Source of the DNA: Ralstonia pickettii
GTDB taxonomy: Bacteria; Pseudomonadota; Gammaproteobacteria; Burkholderiales; Burkholderiaceae
Assembly (NCBI RefSeq): GCF_000607165.1
Contig: NZ_JFZG01000020.1
Span: forward strand, 62,001-126,000
Reading direction: 5' to 3'
Length of the DNA stretch: 64,000 nucleotides
Made by a program: the position numbers and the translations under genes
The notes under the pieces: generated by a model
The model's database searches: none
Told to the model about the DNA's origin: nothing
What the model saw: the letters and a program-made list of their open reading frames with translations, nothing else
Part shown: positions 42,904 to 52,233 of the stretch, piece after piece
Numbering within the stretch: the first letter of the stretch is position 1
Layout: each line of letters begins with the position of its first letter

Positions 42904-43989
42904 TTATTGCAGCCCGCGCAGGGCAAGACCCGCGCTGACGATGTAGGCCGGCAGATCGCGCTGCAAATAGCGCGCATTGACGTTCTTGGCCGCGCCCATG
43001 TTCGCGAACGGATTGGCCAGCGTCGTATTGATCTGCGTCTGTTGCTGGATTGCAGTCTGCACACCCAGCAGCGATGCGTGACCGCCCGAGAGCACGATCT
43101 CGTCCACGCGACCGACGCTCGAGGTCGACAGGAAATTCTGGATCGCCTGACCGACTTCCATGGCCAGCGTCTCGAGCGAGGGCTTGAGCAGCTGGCTGCG
43201 GTATTCGTCGGGCAGCGTGTTCTTCCGCTTCTTCACCTCGGCCTTGAGTAGATCCAGGGAAAACAGACGCGAGATGCTTTGCGTGAGCTGGTCGCCCGAG
43301 CCGGACATCGGCTGGTCGTACAACTCCTTCCAGCCTTGATAGAACAGTGCGTGCGAGCGTGCACCGCCCAGGTGGAACATCGCCACGACGGGCATGTCGC
43401 GCGTCTCGGTTTCGGTGGCGTCCGGCTTGACGGCCAGCATGTGCGTCATGGCGCGCTGGATGGCGTTCTCTTCCACATCCATGACGATCGCTTTCAGACC
43501 GGCCATCTCGGCGGCAGTCACGCGCTCGGTCACGCGCTCGGAAACCGTTGCCGTGACGCGCACGCCAACCCCGCCTTCGGTTTCGGACGGGCCGATCACG
43601 ACATAGTCGAAATTGACGTTCTGCGAGGGCGGAAACAGCCGATTGGCTTCGCTCTCGACCTGCACGAAGAGCTCGTCTTCGGTCAGGTTGTCGGGCAGGC
43701 TAACGGTTTGCGATTCCGTCAGGCTTGCAGGAATGGCAAGCACGGCTTCCTTACCGCGAATGCCGGCCTTGGCGATGGCACGCTTGAGCGCATTGCCCAC
43801 CGCATCGATATTCACCAGATTGCCGTCGGCGACGGCACTGCGTTCAATCAGCTCGCTGGCGCATTTTTCGAGACGGAAATCCCCCTGCTTGCCGTTGGCG
43901 GATAACTCCACCACCTTGACGCTGGAAGACCCGATATCTATCCCGACGATATTGCGGCGCAGCAGGCCGGACAACAAACCCCGTCGCAC
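42904..43989 (-). CDS. pilM: Type IV pilus actin-like ATPase PilM
   Basis: A 361-residue cytoplasmic FtsA/actin-like protein. The phosphate-1 loop is VGIDIGSSSVKVVELS and a later nucleotide motif is EIVLSGGHASLLG. It binds the PilN N-terminus and begins the inner-membrane platform. The start is GTG at 43989 with a G-rich ribosome site (GGTGGGG). It is divergent from mrcA, an arrangement conserved across many proteobacteria. Confidence 0.95.
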   Translation of the reverse strand: MRRGLLSGLLRRNIVGIDIGSSSVKVVELSANGKQGDFRLEKCASELIERSAVADGNLVNIDAVGNALKRAIAKAGIRGKEAVLAIPASLTESQTVSLPDNLTEDELFVQVESEANRLFPPSQNVNFDYVVIGPSETEGGVGVRVTATVSERVTERVTAAEMAGLKAIVMDVEENAIQRAMTHMLAVKPDATETETRDMPVVAMFHLGGARSHALFYQGWKELYDQPMSGSGDQLTQSISRLFSLDLLKAEVKKRKNTLPDEYRSQLLKPSLETLAMEVGQAIQNFLSTSSVGRVDEIVLSGGHASLLGVQTAIQQQTQINTTLANPFANMGAAKNVNARYLQRDLPAYIVSAGLALRGLQ

Positions 43990-44426
43990 AGAGACACCCC
44001 ACCGTTTATAGTTTTTTGAACCCTGGCGCCCGTCGCAAATCCAACGTGCGCCATAGCCTGCTTAGATTTGCTGCTGGATTCTCACAAAATCCTTTAGAAC
44101 AGGCAAACGCTCAGGCGGACCGCGATGCATTTCGCGCCAAGCCATTCGCAAAGCGTTGTCAAAACCCCACGGTCGGGGGATACCCCTTTCGTCTGACTTG
44201 ATTTCCGCTCCGTCTACTTCTAACGGCGGATTCTTAGCCGCCTTGAATCAAGGCACGGCGGACGCACAATTTGCTCGCGCCGCGAGCATGACGCGGCGCA
44301 CAAGTGCAGTCTCGTGCGCTGACGTGACACTGGTTACGTGCTGTTACGTCCGATGCCGCAGGCCCCTGGAAGCCTCGACGATATAATCGCCGCCACGCTG
44401 ACTGACACCCCCGGTGCCCACCTGTA
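43990..44426. other. Divergent intergenic region between pilM and mrcA
   Basis: 437 bases without a supported gene. It must hold promoters for both operons. On the + strand TATAAT at 44382-44387 is a good -10 box for mrcA, but no good -35 is seen. A TATAAA at 44010-44005 on the minus strand is too close to pilM to be its sole promoter. A GGCGG-N8-CCGCC hairpin lies near 44226-44243. Several short frames here have no homology signal. Confidence 0.5.
44382..44387 (+). promoter_or_regulatory. -10 box of mrcA
   Basis: A perfect TATAAT lies 40 bases before the mrcA ATG. The expected -35 position holds only CAGGCC-like sequence, so the promoter may depend on extended contacts or an activator. Confidence 0.45.
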
Positions 44427-46841
44427 ATGGCTACTGCCCAAACCACCCCAGCCTCGCCCAAGCCGCCTAAAGCCCGCCGCCCGCTGTGGGCGCGACTGCT
44501 TCTCTGGATGCTCGGCCTGTTCGTTGCTATGGGGGTCGTCGGAGCGCTGCTGCTGGGCTATGCCCTGCTCGTCGCCGCGCCCAACCTCCCGTCGCTCGAC
44601 GCCATCACCGATTACCGCCCGAAGATCCCGCTGCGCGTGTACACCGCCGACAACGTCCTCATCGGCGAATTTGGTGAAGAGCGCCGCAGCTTCGTGCCGA
44701 TCACGCAGATGCCCGACGTGATGAAGCGCGCGGTACTGGCCATCGAGGATGACCGTTTCTACGAGCACGGCGGCGTCGACTTCATCGGCGTGCTGCGCGC
44801 GGGCCTGGCGAACCTGCACGGCGGCCTGTCGCAAGGCGCGTCGACCATCACGATGCAGGTGGCGCGCAACTTCTTCCTGTCGAGCGAAAAGACGTACACG
44901 CGCAAGATCTACGAGATGCTGCTCTCGTACAAGATCGAGGCGAGCCTGACAAAGGATCAGATCCTTGAGCTGTACATGAACCAGATCTACCTGGGTCAGC
45001 GTGCGTACGGCTTTGCCAGCGCCGAGCAGATCTACTTCGGCAAGAACATCAAGGACATCACCCTGGCCGAAGCGGCCATGCTGGCCGGCCTGCCCAAGGC
45101 GCCGTCAGCGTACAACCCGGTGGTGAACCCGAAGCGCGCCAAGGTGCGCCAGGAGTACATCCTGCAGCGCATGCGCGACCTGCACTACATCACGCCGGAA
45201 CAATACGATCAGGCGATCCACGAGCAATTGCCGGTGCGCGGCGAGGGTCATGAGTTCGACGTGCACGCCGAATACGTGGCCGAAATGGTGCGTCAGCTCA
45301 TGTACGCGCAGTACCGCGAAGAAACCTACACGCGCGGCCTGAATGTCTACACCACGCTGCGCAAGGCCGACCAAGACGTCGCGTATCAATCCGTGCGCCG
45401 CGGCATTCTCGACTACGAGCGCCGTCACGGCTATCGCGGCCCCGAAGCGTTCATCGATCTCCCCTCCGACGCAGAAGATCGCGAACAGGCCATCGACGAC
45501 GCCTTGCTTGAACATCCGAACAGCGACGATCTGCAATCGGCCGTGGTGGTGAGCGTGACGCCCAAGCTGGTGCGCGCGACGATGCTGACCGGTGAGACGA
45601 TCGACCTGGCGGGCGATGGCCTGCGCTTTGCACAGGCTGCCCTGTCGAACAATGCACAGCCGAAGATCAAGCTGCGCCCGGGCGCGGTGATCCGCGTGAT
45701 TCAGGATACGAAAACGCAGAAGTGGTCGATCACGCAGTTGCCGGAAGTGGCATCGGGCTTCATCTCGCTGGACCCGCAGACGGGCGCGATCTACTCGATG
45801 GTCGGCGGCTTCGATTTCAACCGCAGCAAGTTCAACCACGTCACGCAGGCGTGGCGCCAGCCGGGTTCGAGCTTCAAGCCGTTCATCTATTCGGCGGCGG
45901 TGGACAAGGGTTTCTCGCCGTCTACGGTCATCAACGACGCGCCGCTCTCCATCCCGACCGGCGACACCGGCGGCCAGGTGTGGGAGCCGAAGAACTACGG
46001 CGGCGGCTATGACGGCCCGATGACGATGCGCCGCGCGCTGCAGAAGTCGAAGAACCTGGTGTCGGTGCGCATCCTGCGCGCGATTGGTACGCAGTACGCG
46101 CAGCAGTACATCACGCGCTTCGGGTTCGACGCCGATCGGCACCCGGCTTATTTGCCGATGGCGCTGGGCGCAGGTTCGGTGACGATGCTCCAGATGGCAA
46201 GCGGCTACTCGGTGTTCGCCAACGGCGGCTACCGCGTGAACCCGTACATCATCGATCGCGTGGTGGATGCGCGCGGCACCGTCGTGCAGCAGAGTCATCC
46301 GATGACCGCCGGCAAGGACGCCGTGCGCGTGATCGACCCGCGCAACGACTTCATCATGGATTCGCTGCTGCGCAGCGTGGTGTCGGGCGGCACGGGCTAC
46401 CAGGCCAAGGTCAAGCTGGGCCGCAACGACATGGCCGGCAAGACCGGCACCACCAACGACTCGTTCGACGCCTGGTTCTGCGGCTATACACCCAAGGTGG
46501 TCGGCGTGGCCTGGATGGGCTACGACAACCCGCGCAGCCTGGGGGATCGCGAAACCGGTGGCGGCCTGGCCCTGCCGATCTGGATCAACTATATGAGCTA
46601 CGCGCTCAAAGGTGAGCCCCAGACCGAGCGCCAGCCGCCTGAAGGCGTCGTGCAGATGGCCGGCGACTGGGCCTACGAGGAATACGCCAACGGTCAGGGC
46701 GTCGCTTCGGTGGGCCTGGGCGATGCCATGCCGGGAGCATCCTCACCGGCCGGCGACCAACCGCAGCAGCCTGGCGTCAACCTGGCGCCGACGCAGGAAC
46801 AGGAGAAGCAGAAGATTCTCGACATGTTCCGAGGCAACTGA
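44427..46841 (+). CDS. mrcA: Penicillin-binding protein 1A, bifunctional transglycosylase/transpeptidase
   Basis: An 804-residue class A PBP. A cytoplasmic Pro/Lys-rich start is followed by one membrane helix (about 29-50). The glycosyltransferase domain shows AIEDDRFYEHGGVDF (catalytic Glu), GGLSQGASTITMQVARNFFL and QIYLGQRAYG. An OB-like insert (about 310-420) precedes the transpeptidase domain with SxxK in QPGSSFKPF, SxN in KSKNLVS and KTG in AGKTGTTNDS. The C-terminal tail is Pro/Gln-rich. It polymerises and cross-links peptidoglycan. Divergent from pilM. Confidence 0.97.
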   Translation: MATAQTTPASPKPPKARRPLWARLLLWMLGLFVAMGVVGALLLGYALLVAAPNLPSLDAITDYRPKIPLRVYTADNVLIGEFGEERRSFVPITQMPDVMKRAVLAIEDDRFYEHGGVDFIGVLRAGLANLHGGLSQGASTITMQVARNFFLSSEKTYTRKIYEMLLSYKIEASLTKDQILELYMNQIYLGQRAYGFASAEQIYFGKNIKDITLAEAAMLAGLPKAPSAYNPVVNPKRAKVRQEYILQRMRDLHYITPEQYDQAIHEQLPVRGEGHEFDVHAEYVAEMVRQLMYAQYREETYTRGLNVYTTLRKADQDVAYQSVRRGILDYERRHGYRGPEAFIDLPSDAEDREQAIDDALLEHPNSDDLQSAVVVSVTPKLVRATMLTGETIDLAGDGLRFAQAALSNNAQPKIKLRPGAVIRVIQDTKTQKWSITQLPEVASGFISLDPQTGAIYSMVGGFDFNRSKFNHVTQAWRQPGSSFKPFIYSAAVDKGFSPSTVINDAPLSIPTGDTGGQVWEPKNYGGGYDGPMTMRRALQKSKNLVSVRILRAIGTQYAQQYITRFGFDADRHPAYLPMALGAGSVTMLQMASGYSVFANGGYRVNPYIIDRVVDARGTVVQQSHPMTAGKDAVRVIDPRNDFIMDSLLRSVVSGGTGYQAKVKLGRNDMAGKTGTTNDSFDAWFCGYTPKVVGVAWMGYDNPRSLGDRETGGGLALPIWINYMSYALKGEPQTERQPPEGVVQMAGDWAYEEYANGQGVASVGLGDAMPGASSPAGDQPQQPGVNLAPTQEQEKQKILDMFRGN

Positions 46842-46854
46842 ACTTCGCGCCAAC

Positions 46855-46887
46855 GAAAAAGCCGCCCTTCGGGGCGGCTTTTCTTTT
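46855..46887. terminator. Bidirectional intrinsic terminator between mrcA and cyaY
   Basis: GCCGCCC-TTCG-GGGCGGC with a UUCG tetraloop is flanked by five A and TTTTCTTTT, 15 bases after the mrcA stop. It can serve both convergent genes. Confidence 0.93.
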
Positions 46888-46908
46888 GGTCCGACGAGAA
46901 CGTTGCGC

Positions 46909-47253
46909 TCAGTCGGCGGCCAATGTCACATCCACATCGCTTTGCTGGCTGACATAGCGTGACAGCGCGACGTACAGCTCTTCCTTGCTGCGCGTGTCGA
47001 CCCAGCGGCCGTCGTCACTGCGGCGGAAGTGGAAACCGCCGGCACGCGCTGCCACCCACAGTTCCTGCATCGGCGCCTGGCTGTTAATGATGATCTTGGA
47101 GCCATCGTCGAATTCAAGCGTGAGCACGTTACCGGTACGGGTGACCTCGATGTCGGCATCGGCCTCCTCGGCGGCCGTTTCGACGATGCTTTCGATGCGG
47201 GTGAGTTCCGCTTCAGCCAGCGCCAGGAACTCCGATTCGCTCAGGGGGGGCAT
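46909..47253 (-). CDS. cyaY: Frataxin-like iron donor CyaY
   Basis: A 114-residue frataxin. The acidic first helix (SESEFLALAEAELTRIES, EEADADIEV) is the iron-binding ridge, and LEFDDGSKIIINSQAPMQELWVAA and GGFHFR form the sheet. It helps regulate iron-sulfur cluster assembly. The ATG at 47253 with GGAG upstream gives the standard length; an upstream extension crosses into the promoter region. Divergent from lptM. Confidence 0.94.
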   Translation of the reverse strand: MPPLSESEFLALAEAELTRIESIVETAAEEADADIEVTRTGNVLTLEFDDGSKIIINSQAPMQELWVAARAGGFHFRRSDDGRWVDTRSKEELYVALSRYVSQQSDVDVTLAAD

Positions 47254-47391
47254 GCTACACTCCAAAATCTTGCGCGGACGTTGCGTGGCGGCCATTTGCG
47301 GCCCTTCCTGACCAGCAGGCGCCTCGTCCCATATGACTCCGATCGCCGCAAGGGTTACACCCCTGGGGCATCCTTTCTGCACCATCATCCG

Positions 47392-47625
47392 ATGATACGA
47401 ACCGCCGCCATTGTAGCCACTGTCGGCCTGACCCTGACGGTCGCAGGCCTATCCGGCTGCGGGATTCGCGGGCCGCTGTACATGCCCAAGGTGCCGCCAG
47501 CGCCAACCGCGCCGCAAACCACGGACCCCGGCATCGCCGGGCCGAACGCCGTGCCGCAGCCGCCGGTGCCGGGCGCCAAACCCGCAGCCGCCGATGCCGC
47601 CAGCGCGGTACCCGCGAACCGCTGA
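47392..47625 (+). CDS. lptM: LPS-assembly lipoprotein LptM (YifL-like)
   Basis: A 77-residue small lipoprotein. The signal peptide ends in a lipobox LSGC, giving an acyl cysteine followed by GIRGPLYMPK, the LptM signature. The rest is Pro/Ala-rich and disordered. LptM assists disulfide maturation of LptD in the LPS translocon. The ATG at 47392 sits directly upstream of lysA, as in many proteobacteria, in the order cyaY/lptM/lysA. Confidence 0.9.
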   Translation: MIRTAAIVATVGLTLTVAGLSGCGIRGPLYMPKVPPAPTAPQTTDPGIAGPNAVPQPPVPGAKPAAADAASAVPANR

Positions 47626-47678
47626 TCCAGCCCCTTTCTACTCAACCGGCGCCGCCCCTATCTGGTGCGACGCCCAGA

Positions 47679-48950
47679 ATGTTTCCACTCATGTCCGAGT
47701 CCCTGATTCGCCAGGAAGGCGCGCTGATGATCGAAGGCGTCGCGCTGGACGCGATTGCCGCGCAGTTCGGCACGCCCACCTACGTGTACTCGCGCGCCGC
47801 GCTCACCGCCAACTATCGCGCCTACGCCGCCGCCTGCGAAGGCCGCAACGCGCATGTGCAGTACGCCATGAAAGCCAACTCGAACCTGGCCGTGCTGCAG
47901 GTGTTCGCACAGCTTGGCGCAGGCTTTGACATCGTGTCCGCAGGCGAACTCAAGCGCGTGCTGGCCGCCGGTGCGCCGGCTGCGAAAGTGGTGTTCTCGG
48001 GCGTGGGCAAGAGCGCGGACGAAATGCGCTTCGCGCTGGAAGTCGGCGTGGCGTGCTTCAACGTGGAGTCGATTCCCGAACTGCACCGCCTGAACGACGT
48101 GGCCGCCTCGATGGGCAAGGTCGCGCCCGTGTCGCTGCGCATCAACCCGGACGTCGACGCCAAGACGCACCCGTACATCTCGACGGGCCTGAAAGGCAAC
48201 AAGTTCGGCGTGGCGTTTGACGAAGTCCTGCCGACCTACCGCACGGCCGCTGCGATGCCGAACCTGCGTGTGGTCGGCATCGACTGCCATATCGGCTCGC
48301 AAATCACCGAGGTGTCGCCGTATCTGGATGCGCTGGACAAGGTGCTCGACGTGGTGACCCAGCTGGACGCCGAGGGCATCCGCTTGTCCCATATCGATGT
48401 GGGCGGTGGCCTGGGCATCACTTACACCGACGAGACGCCGCCGGACATCACCGCCTTCGCGCGCACGCTGCTCGACCGCGTCGAGCAACGCGGCTTTGGC
48501 GATCGCACCGTGCTGTTCGAGCCGGGCCGCTCGCTGGTCGGCAACGCGGGCCTGCTGCTCACGCGCGTCGAATACCTCAAGCCTGGCGCGAGCAAAAATT
48601 TCTGCATCGTCGATGCGGCGATGAATGACCTCGCCCGCCCGGCGATGTACGAGGCGTATCACCACATCGTGCCGGTGCGCGAAGGCCAGAGCGCGCCCGT
48701 CGTCTACGACGTGGTGGGTCCGGTATGCGAATCCGGCGACTGGCTCGGCCGCGACCGTTCGCTGGCAGTGCAGCCTGGCGATGTGCTCGCGATCCTGTCG
48801 GCCGGCGCGTACGGCTTCACGATGAGTTCGAACTACAACACGCGCAATCGCGCGGCCGAAGTCATCGTCGATGGCGACAAGATGCACCTGGCACGCGAGC
48901 GCGAGTGCTTTGAAGACCTGATCCGCGGCGAGCATCTGTTTCCGGCGTAA
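47679..48950 (+). CDS. lysA: Diaminopimelate decarboxylase
   Basis: A 423-residue PLP enzyme that makes lysine from meso-diaminopimelate. The PLP lysine is in VQYAMKANSN, with HIGSQITEV, DVGGGLGITY and FEPGRSLVGNAG binding cofactor, and GPVCESGDWLGRDR holding the substrate cysteine. Start ATG 47679; a second ATG at 47691 is possible. It follows lptM by 53 bases and ends before a strong terminator. Confidence 0.97.
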   Translation: MFPLMSESLIRQEGALMIEGVALDAIAAQFGTPTYVYSRAALTANYRAYAAACEGRNAHVQYAMKANSNLAVLQVFAQLGAGFDIVSAGELKRVLAAGAPAAKVVFSGVGKSADEMRFALEVGVACFNVESIPELHRLNDVAASMGKVAPVSLRINPDVDAKTHPYISTGLKGNKFGVAFDEVLPTYRTAAAMPNLRVVGIDCHIGSQITEVSPYLDALDKVLDVVTQLDAEGIRLSHIDVGGGLGITYTDETPPDITAFARTLLDRVEQRGFGDRTVLFEPGRSLVGNAGLLLTRVEYLKPGASKNFCIVDAAMNDLARPAMYEAYHHIVPVREGQSAPVVYDVVGPVCESGDWLGRDRSLAVQPGDVLAILSAGAYGFTMSSNYNTRNRAAEVIVDGDKMHLARERECFEDLIRGEHLFPA

Positions 48951-48962
48951 GCCTGCACCGCA

Positions 48963-48997
48963 AGAAAAAAGCCGACGCACAGACGTCGGCTTTTTTC
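48963..48997. terminator. Bidirectional intrinsic terminator between lysA and msrQ
   Basis: GCCGACG and CGTCGGC with a six-base loop are flanked by AAAAAA and TTTTTT. It serves both the + strand lysA and the minus-strand end of the sigma/msrPQ cluster. Confidence 0.94.
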
Positions 48998-49013
48998 ATG
49001 GGCGCGACCAGCA

Positions 49014-49670
49014 TCAATCGCGCGCGGGCATAGCTGCTCCGGCCATCGCAGTGCGCGGCGAGCGCCACGCCCACCAGACCCGCAGGCCAAGCAGCACCGC
49101 CATCACCGCCGCGTAGATCGACACCTCGGCAAAGTCGTGCTTACCTGCCTTGTGCCACCAGTAGTGAAGGATACCCAGCACGCCGGTCACGTAGACAAGC
49201 CGGTGCAGCCACTGCCAACGCTTGCCGCCGAGCCTGCGCACCATCGCGTTGGTCGACGTGGCGGCCAGCGGAATCATCAGCACGAACGCCGCAAAACCAA
49301 CAGTGATGAAAGGCCGCTTGACGATGTCCTTGAGCATCGACGCAGGGTCGAGTCCGCGATCAACCAGCAACCAAATCAGGAAGTGAATCGAGCCGTAGAA
49401 GAACGTGTACAGCCCAAGCATGCGGCGAAGCCGAATCAGCCAGTTCATGCCCGTGATCCGGCGCAGCGGCGTGATGGTCAGCGTGCAGCACAGCAGCACC
49501 AGCGTCCACGTACCGGTCGAGCGCGTGACGAACTCCAGAGGATTCGGCCCGAACTGATCGGTCGCGCCCAGGAAGACGATGCGCAGAAAGGGCACAAGCG
49601 CAACGACCCACACGATCGCCTTCACCACACGCAACTGCTTGGGCGGCAACATCGGCGGCAGCAGTGTCAT
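49014..49670 (-). CDS. msrQ: Heme-binding membrane subunit MsrQ (YedZ)
   Basis: A 218-residue inner-membrane b-type cytochrome with about six helices. Heme-ligand histidines lie in FYGSIHFLIWLLVDRG and QWLHRLVYVTGVLGILHYWW. It takes electrons from the quinone pool and feeds them to MsrP. The gene starts seven bases after msrP. Last gene of the cluster. Confidence 0.95.
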   Translation of the reverse strand: MTLLPPMLPPKQLRVVKAIVWVVALVPFLRIVFLGATDQFGPNPLEFVTRSTGTWTLVLLCCTLTITPLRRITGMNWLIRLRRMLGLYTFFYGSIHFLIWLLVDRGLDPASMLKDIVKRPFITVGFAAFVLMIPLAATSTNAMVRRLGGKRWQWLHRLVYVTGVLGILHYWWHKAGKHDFAEVSIYAAVMAVLLGLRVWWAWRSPRTAMAGAAMPARD

Positions 49671-49677
49671 GTCGGCC

Positions 49678-50673
49678 TCAGAAGTTCTTGCGCAGGTCCA
49701 TGCCCGCGTAGAGCGGCGCGACCTGCTCGTAGCCGTTGAACATCAGCGTCTTGCGCTTGGGCGCGAACAGGCCGCCAAAGCCGCCTTTGTCCTCGCCGAT
49801 GCGGCGTTCAGTGGCTTGGCTCCAGCGCGGATGATCCACGGTCGGGTTCACGTTGGAATAGAAGCCATATTCGTTGGCCGCAGCAAGGTTCCAGCTCGTT
49901 GGCGGCTGCTTGTCGACAAAGCGGATCTTGACGATGGACTTCGCACTCTTGAAGCCGTACTTCCACGGCACGATCACGCGCACGGGCGCACCGTTCTGGT
50001 TCGGCAGCACCTGGCCGTAGAGCCCGAAGGTGAGCAGCGCCAAGGGATGCATCGCCTCGTCCAGGCGCAGGCCTTCGCTATACGGCCACTCCAGCACGGG
50101 GCTGCTGATCCCGGGCATCTGCCGCTTGTCGGCCAGCGAGATGAACTTGACGTACTTGGCGCTGCCCTGGGGCTCCACCCGCTTGATCAACTCGGCCAGC
50201 GGAAAGCCCACCCAGGGAATCACCATCGACCAGCCCTCGACGCAACGCAGGCGATAGACGCGCTCTTCCATCGGCGCGAGCTTCATCAGGTCGTCCAGAT
50301 CGTAGGTTTTGGGCGTCTTCACCAAACCTTCCACGCTGACTTGCCATGGGTGCGGGCGCAGCGTGCTGGCATAGCGCGCCGGGTCGGCCTTGTCGGTCCC
50401 GAACTCGTAGAAGTTGTTGTACGTGGTGACTTGGTCGTATGGGGTGGCTTTCTCCACGGTCGTGTACGCCGGATTCGGCTTGCCGGCCAACTTGGTCAGC
50501 AGCGGGTTGGCGGCGAAGGCCTCGCGCGACGCCCACGGCGCCAGCGTTGTGCCGGCGGCACCCATGGCGGCAGCGGCCAAAAAGCGGCGGCGCTGCTCGA
50601 AGATGTGCTGCGGTGTGATCTCGCCGGCGGGAATGTCGTCGCCACGCAGCCAGCGGTCTGTCTTGATCAACAT
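49678..50673 (-). CDS. msrP: Periplasmic methionine sulfoxide reductase MsrP (YedY)
   Basis: A 331-residue molybdopterin enzyme that repairs oxidised methionine in periplasmic proteins. The signal peptide has the twin-arginine motif [10 protein letters not shown], so it is a Tat client. The Mo-ligand cysteine is in [20 protein letters not shown], the family signature. The start [15 protein letters not shown] at 50673 is the conserved one. It lies 93 bases after the anti-sigma gene, a position that suggests control by the sigma factor in the same cluster. Confidence 0.96.
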   Translation of the reverse strand: MLIKTDRWLRGDDIPAGEITPQHIFEQRRRFLAAAAMGAAGTTLAPWASREAFAANPLLTKLAGKPNPAYTTVEKATPYDQVTTYNNFYEFGTDKADPARYASTLRPHPWQVSVEGLVKTPKTYDLDDLMKLAPMEERVYRLRCVEGWSMVIPWVGFPLAELIKRVEPQGSAKYVKFISLADKRQMPGISSPVLEWPYSEGLRLDEAMHPLALLTFGLYGQVLPNQNGAPVRVIVPWKYGFKSAKSIVKIRFVDKQPPTSWNLAAANEYGFYSNVNPTVDHPRWSQATERRIGEDKGGFGGLFAPKRKTLMFNGYEQVAPLYAGMDLRKNF

Positions 50674-50766
50674 GATTCGTGGTCCTCGTCGTGCGGGAAC
50701 GGTGTCCCATGTGCGTTGGTCGTGCCCGCGCCGCCAACCTGACAAAGCGCGGGAAAAAAAATGGCG

Positions 50767-51627
50767 CTATTCATGGCGGGGCGCTGGTCCGGTGAATTCG
50801 CTGTACTGCCGATAGACCACCTGGGCCACTTCCAGCAACTGCGCACGCACCAGCGGGCCGGCCACCGCAAACCCCAGACCGTGGTCCGCCCAATAAAACG
50901 CCATCGGTGGCGGGTGATCCACAGCAGGATGAATCGCCTGCAGCACGCGGTTGTCGGGGGCGAGCGTCTCCAGCCGGAAGCCGGTATCGCGATTGTTCGG
51001 CATGCGCCGCAACTGTACGGAGATACGCGTACCGCCTGGCCCCTCATACATCAGCATGGCCGTAGGCGCATCAGCCACCACCGTCTGGCGCCCGCCGATG
51101 AGCCGGTAGCCGAGCGACGTCAGGTCGGGAACACGCAACTGCGCATCCAGGCGCCGCGACAACCATGTGACGAGATGCGCCTCTTCATCGGCCGGCACCT
51201 CCACCATGTGTTTCGACTCGGGAGAAAAGACGACGTGCGATACGAGCGCATCGTTGGCGAAACGCTGCATGGGCATGGTGCGCTCGACGGCACCTCGGCC
51301 AAGCCAACCGGCGCCCGAGCCAATGGCCAGGCACGCAACACCCAGCGCCACGACACTCCAGCCACGCACCGCGCCAAAGCCGCTGGCCGTGGGGCGACGT
51401 GCTGCCGCGAGGATCTCCGCCGGAATGCGGCGCTGCGGCACCGGTTCGTTGAGCAGCGGATCGAGCGCGTGGTGCAATTGCGCGTCCGTCTTGCGCCAGC
51501 CCGCGACCTCGGCCGCTGCGACCGGGTGCGCGGCAAGATAGGCCTCCACGGCAGCGCGTCGCGCCGCGGGCAAGCGGCCGTCGGCATAGGCGTGGAGTTC
51601 GTCGATATGAATGGAATTGGAGGACAT
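50767..51627 (-). CDS. Single-pass anti-sigma factor
   Basis: A 286-residue membrane anti-sigma factor. The N-terminal cytoplasmic segment HIDELHAYADGRLPAARRAAVEAYL is the usual RskA/anti-sigma start, but it lacks the HxxxCxxC zinc cysteines. A membrane helix follows at about 117-136 (VVALGVACLAIGSGAGWLG), then a periplasmic domain of about 150 residues with YRLIGGRQTVV and MLMYEGPGGTRISVQL. It should sequester the ECF sigma factor encoded just upstream (8-base gap). It was started at 51627; what releases it is unknown. Confidence 0.88.
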   Translation of the reverse strand: MSSNSIHIDELHAYADGRLPAARRAAVEAYLAAHPVAAAEVAGWRKTDAQLHHALDPLLNEPVPQRRIPAEILAAARRPTASGFGAVRGWSVVALGVACLAIGSGAGWLGRGAVERTMPMQRFANDALVSHVVFSPESKHMVEVPADEEAHLVTWLSRRLDAQLRVPDLTSLGYRLIGGRQTVVADAPTAMLMYEGPGGTRISVQLRRMPNNRDTGFRLETLAPDNRVLQAIHPAVDHPPPMAFYWADHGLGFAVAGPLVRAQLLEVAQVVYRQYSEFTGPAPRHE

Positions 51628-51635
51628 GGCGAGCC

Positions 51636-52208
51636 TCACTTCACGCGGTGCAGCGCTGCGCTGCTCCCGTCGCCAGATGCCGCCGATGCCCGCGCCGCCT
51701 CGGGCGAACCGTCGAGCGCCACACGCATCCGCTCACGCGCCCGCGACAGCCGCGACATCACCGTGCCCACCGGCACGCCCAGCACGTCGGCGGCTTCCTT
51801 ATAGGCGAACTGCTCCAGGCCGACGAGCAGCAATACCGCCCGCTGGTCTTCGGGCAGCGTCGCCAGCGCACGCAGCAGATCACGGCGCAAGCCGGGGTCT
51901 TCGTCGACGGGGATATCGGGGGGCGAGTCGCTCAGCTCGAGCCGATCGGGCCGGCGCACGGCGTTCAGATGCAACCGATGCATGATGGTGAGCAGCCAGG
52001 CAAACAAGCCGTCGCCCTCGCCCTGCGCGCCAATCTGCCCGATGGGCCCGAGCCTGGGCCGCAACTGGAAGCGCCAGCGGTAACGCCAGGCGCGTTCCAG
52101 CGTGTCCTGGACAAGATCGTCTGCACGGCTGGCATCCCGCATCAGGCCGCGCGCGTGTCGGCGCAGGCGTGGCGTAAGCGCGATCAGCCGGCTGGCCAGG
52201 TCGGACAT
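51636..52208 (-). CDS. ECF-type RNA polymerase sigma factor
   Basis: A 190-residue group IV sigma factor. Region 2 (about 12-85) has ARGLMRDASRADDLVQDTLERAWRY, and region 4 (about 115-170) has LPEDQRAVLLLVGLEQFAYKEAADVLGVPVGTVMSRLSRARERM. There is no extra domain. The insert between RWRFQLR and WLLTIMHRLHLN is a little longer than usual. It is followed by its anti-sigma gene, and probably drives its own cluster from the GGAATAA-type promoter at 52719-52745. Confidence 0.93.
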   Translation of the reverse strand: MSDLASRLIALTPRLRRHARGLMRDASRADDLVQDTLERAWRYRWRFQLRPRLGPIGQIGAQGEGDGLFAWLLTIMHRLHLNAVRRPDRLELSDSPPDIPVDEDPGLRRDLLRALATLPEDQRAVLLLVGLEQFAYKEAADVLGVPVGTVMSRLSRARERMRVALDGSPEAARASAASGDGSSAALHRVK

Positions 52209-52233
52209 ATGGGCGCGAGCGAAGGCGGCGTGC

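Noticed and set aside
47029-47391. Longer LptM starting upstream
   Set aside because: It would lie opposite cyaY and remove the lipobox position; the ATG at 47392 gives the family form.
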